From: Pontibacter deserti
Lineage (GTDB): Bacteria; Bacteroidota; Bacteroidia; Cytophagales; Hymenobacteraceae
Assembly (NCBI RefSeq): GCF_023630255.1
Contig: NZ_JALPRS010000003.1
Coordinates: forward strand, 248,001 to 312,000
Direction of reading: 5' to 3'
DNA length: 64,000 nucleotides
Part shown: piece by piece, positions 62,228-64,000 of the stretch
How positions within the stretch are numbered: position 1 is the first letter of the stretch
How the letters are laid out: every line of letters starts with the position of its first letter
Notes under the pieces: generated by a model
Database searches by the model: none
Told to the model about the DNA's origin: nothing
The model's input: the letters and a program-made list of their open reading frames with translations, nothing else
Program-made: the position numbers and the translations under genes

Positions 62228-63502
62228 ATGTTATACAAAGAGCCAGCACCGATCAAGGATAGGGAGAACCCTTTCGAATCGATGATGTCACGCTTCAATA
62301 TTGCTGCTGAAGTATTGGGGTTGGATGAAGAGACATATAACGTATTGAAGTCGCCTACCCGCCAGGTGATCGTGAACGTGCCTGTAACTATGGATGATGG
62401 TAAGGTACGCGTGTTTGAAGGTTACCGTGTGGTGCACTCAACTATACTTGGTCCTTCTAAAGGTGGTATCCGCTTCGCTCCGGATGTATTTTTGGATGAG
62501 GTAAAGGCCCTTGCTGCCTGGATGACGTGGAAATGTGCTGTGGTTGATATTCCTTATGGCGGTGCCAAAGGCGGTATCATCTGCGACCCTTATACTATGT
62601 CGGCTGGTGAGATAGAGCGTTTAACAAGAGCATATACACAGTCTTTAGTTGATATTTTTGGCCCTGACCAGGATATACCTGCCCCGGATATGGGTACAGG
62701 TCCGCGCGAAATGGCCTGGTTAATGGACGAATATTCTAAAACAAAAGGCTCTACAGTACATGCTGTGGTAACTGGTAAGCCGCTTGTATTAGGTGGTTCA
62801 TTGGGCCGTGTTGAGGCTACCGGCCGTGGTGTTATGGTTTCGGCTATGGCGGCTATGGATAAGCTGGGCATGGACCCTGCAAAATCTACTGCTGTAGTAC
62901 AAGGTTTTGGTAACGTAGGCTCATGGGCTGCCAAGCTAATGGCTGAGCGTGGCGTTAAAATTCTTGGTATCAGCGACGTGAGCGGCGCTTACTGGAACGA
63001 CAACGGTATCGATATTGAGGATGCTATCAACTATAAGAACGCACATAATGGCCGCTTAGAAGGTTACAAAGGTGCTGAGCAGATGGATCCGGAAGAATTA
63101 CTGACTGCTAAAGTTGATGTGATTGTGCCGGCTGCTGTGGAGGATGTGATCACTATTAAGAATGTTGAAAAGATCCAGGCACGCCTTATAGTGGAAGGTG
63201 CTAACGGACCTACTTCTTACAAAGCTGATAAGATCATCAACGAAAAGGGCATTATGGTGGTGCCGGACATCCTGGCTAACTCAGGTGGTGTAACTGTATC
63301 TTACTTTGAGTGGGTGCAGAACCGTATGGGCTTTAAATGGACGCTGGACCGCGTAAATGAGCGTGCTGAGCGCATCATGAACGAGTCGTTTGAGCGTGTG
63401 TATGCTGCATCTCAGAAGTATAACGTACCAATGCGTATTGCAGCCTACATCGTAGCTATTGACAAAGTAGCCATGACATACAAATACCGTGGTGGCTTCT
63501 AA
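62228..63502 (+). CDS. Glutamate dehydrogenase (Glu/Leu/Phe/Val dehydrogenase family)
   Basis: Interconverts glutamate and 2-oxoglutarate plus ammonia. The 424-aa length and sequence fit the RocG/GudB-like catabolic type. GPSKGGIRF lies near residue 75, and the two catalytic lysines are Lys102 (WKCAVVDIP) and Lys114 (GGAKGGI). The cofactor domain has VQGFGNVGSWAAKLM near 223, and VEGANGPTS and VPDILANSGGVTVSYFEW follow. Cofactor (NAD or NADP) is not settled. It has its own promoter box and terminator, so it is a one-gene insertion between cdsA and psd. Confidence 0.93.
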   Translation: MLYKEPAPIKDRENPFESMMSRFNIAAEVLGLDEETYNVLKSPTRQVIVNVPVTMDDGKVRVFEGYRVVHSTILGPSKGGIRFAPDVFLDEVKALAAWMTWKCAVVDIPYGGAKGGIICDPYTMSAGEIERLTRAYTQSLVDIFGPDQDIPAPDMGTGPREMAWLMDEYSKTKGSTVHAVVTGKPLVLGGSLGRVEATGRGVMVSAMAAMDKLGMDPAKSTAVVQGFGNVGSWAAKLMAERGVKILGISDVSGAYWNDNGIDIEDAINYKNAHNGRLEGYKGAEQMDPEELLTAKVDVIVPAAVEDVITIKNVEKIQARLIVEGANGPTSYKADKIINEKGIMVVPDILANSGGVTVSYFEWVQNRMGFKWTLDRVNERAERIMNESFERVYAASQKYNVPMRIAAYIVAIDKVAMTYKYRGGF

Positions 63503-63551
63503 CAGAAGTTTTTATTTAAAATAAGCGAAAGTTTATATAATTTTGATGCAG

Positions 63552-63590
63552 ATAATAGCCCATCTACGAAACTGGATGGGCTATTATAAC
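63552..63590. terminator. Intrinsic terminator after glutamate dehydrogenase
   Basis: Perfect 13-bp inverted repeat (63552-63564 with 63575-63587), 10-nt loop, followed by a short T-containing tail. Confidence 0.82.
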
Positions 63591-63625
63591 TTTTAAAGTA
63601 GCTGCAGTAATTACACAACACACAA

Positions 63626-64000
63626 ATGAAAATTCATAAAGAAGGGCGAAAGATTCTGTTTTTTACATTGCTAGGCTTAGTGGCAATAAACCTGTTGCTC
63701 TATAACTTCAACGCCGAAAACAATACCTTCAATAAGATTTTCTCTGGTGTTTCTGTAGTTCTTTTCCTGCTTATACTTCAGTTTTTCCGTAGCCCATACC
63801 GCACGCTGCTGCTGCACGACGACCTGCTTATTGCCCCTGCCGATGGTAAAGTAGTGGTAATTGAGGAAGTAGAAGAGCCGGAATACTTTAAAGATAAACG
63901 CAAGCAAATCTCTATCTTCATGTCGCCGATAAACGTGCACGTTACGCGTAACCCTATTTCCGGTGTCGTGAAGTATTTCAAATACCATCCGGGTAACTAC
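63626..64000 (+). CDS. psd: Phosphatidylserine decarboxylase, 5' part (cut by window end)
   Basis: The first 125 codons of a gene running off the right edge. The frame starts at ATG 63626 (MKIHKEGRKILFF). Two hydrophobic helices (about 10-25 and 38-52) are followed by the family motif FFRSPYRTLLLHDDLLIAPADGKV in part (FFR.P and APADGKV) and ISIFMSPINVHVTRNPISG, typical of the short archaeal-type Psd of about 220 aa. The autocleavage site should lie beyond the window. It makes phosphatidylethanolamine, in line with cdsA nearby. Confidence 0.92.
   Translation, partial: MKIHKEGRKILFFTLLGLVAINLLLYNFNAENNTFNKIFSGVSVVLFLLILQFFRSPYRTLLLHDDLLIAPADGKVVVIEEVEEPEYFKDKRKQISIFMSPINVHVTRNPISGVVKYFKYHPGNY

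Overview
The window looks like a chromosomal stretch of a Bacteroidota member, most likely of the order Cytophagales (Hymenobacteraceae, for example a Pontibacter-like organism). The genus is an inference from memory of gene content and codon style. The phylum is supported directly: three secreted proteins end in type IX secretion (T9SS) type A sorting domains, one lipoprotein has the PorE architecture, DUF4293, DUF4476, DUF1573 and long-form NusB proteins are present, and promoters have the Bacteroidota form TTG-N19-TAnnTTTG (seen upstream of both tRNAs, a TetR gene and a leucine dehydrogenase gene). Base composition is moderate. The words TATAGTT, AACTATA, AAGTATA and TATACTT recur everywhere in coding and non-coding DNA. 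There is no phage, insertion sequence, CRISPR array or rRNA operon; most of the window is ordinary core genome.

Layout. 0.2-6.1 kb: acyl-CoA dehydrogenase; an AraC-type regulator converging on a minus-strand operon (holin-like membrane protein, unknown membrane protein, geranylgeranylglyceryl phosphate synthase); a membrane J-domain/TPR protein; two small membrane proteins. 6.2-9.4 kb: tRNA-Phe; a membrane 4Fe-4S protein plus CCG-domain partner resembling heterodisulfide reductase subunits; a conserved unknown protein. 9.4-17.2 kb: PorE-like OmpA lipoprotein, purM, DUF4476, DUF4293, thiolase, a His/Asp-rich secreted protein and truA. 17.6-25.3 kb: a T9SS-secreted protein, two MsbA-like ABC exporters on opposite strands, a TetR regulator and a small HTH protein. 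25.4-31.8 kb: leucine dehydrogenase, then nusB-ytxH-idh-DUF1573-yajC-ybbR-coaE. 31.9-42.8 kb: tRNA-Val, AsmA-like protein, MscS channel, a Glu/Leu/Phe/Val dehydrogenase, anmK, an ArsR-type regulator, hemA, an orphan histidine kinase and a FemAB/GNAT protein. 43.5-57.7 kb: two giant tandem paralogous beta-repeat surface proteins (2479 and 2077 aa). 57.8-64 kb: EamA transporter without a normal start codon, a repeat-filled spacer, dusB, a CPBP protease, cdsA, glutamate dehydrogenase and the 5' part of psd.

How it fits together. The accessory core is the cell-surface set: a PorE-like peptidoglycan-linked T9SS component and three T9SS cargo proteins, two of them giant and produced by tandem duplication. 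Lipid functions recur (GGGP synthase, two ABC exporters, AsmA-like protein, CdsA, Psd). Three related amino-acid dehydrogenases, fatty-acid oxidation enzymes and NAD-isocitrate dehydrogenase suggest aerobic growth on amino acids and lipids. The most interesting signals are the tandem giant adhesins with an in-frame insertion in one copy, the bacterial GGGP synthase operon with an intrinsic terminator of the opposite gene inside its coding sequence, an operator-like inverted repeat enclosing the -7 box of the TetR gene, an EamA gene whose only plausible start is ATC, covarying REP-like hairpins, and the TATAGTT/AAGTATA word bias.
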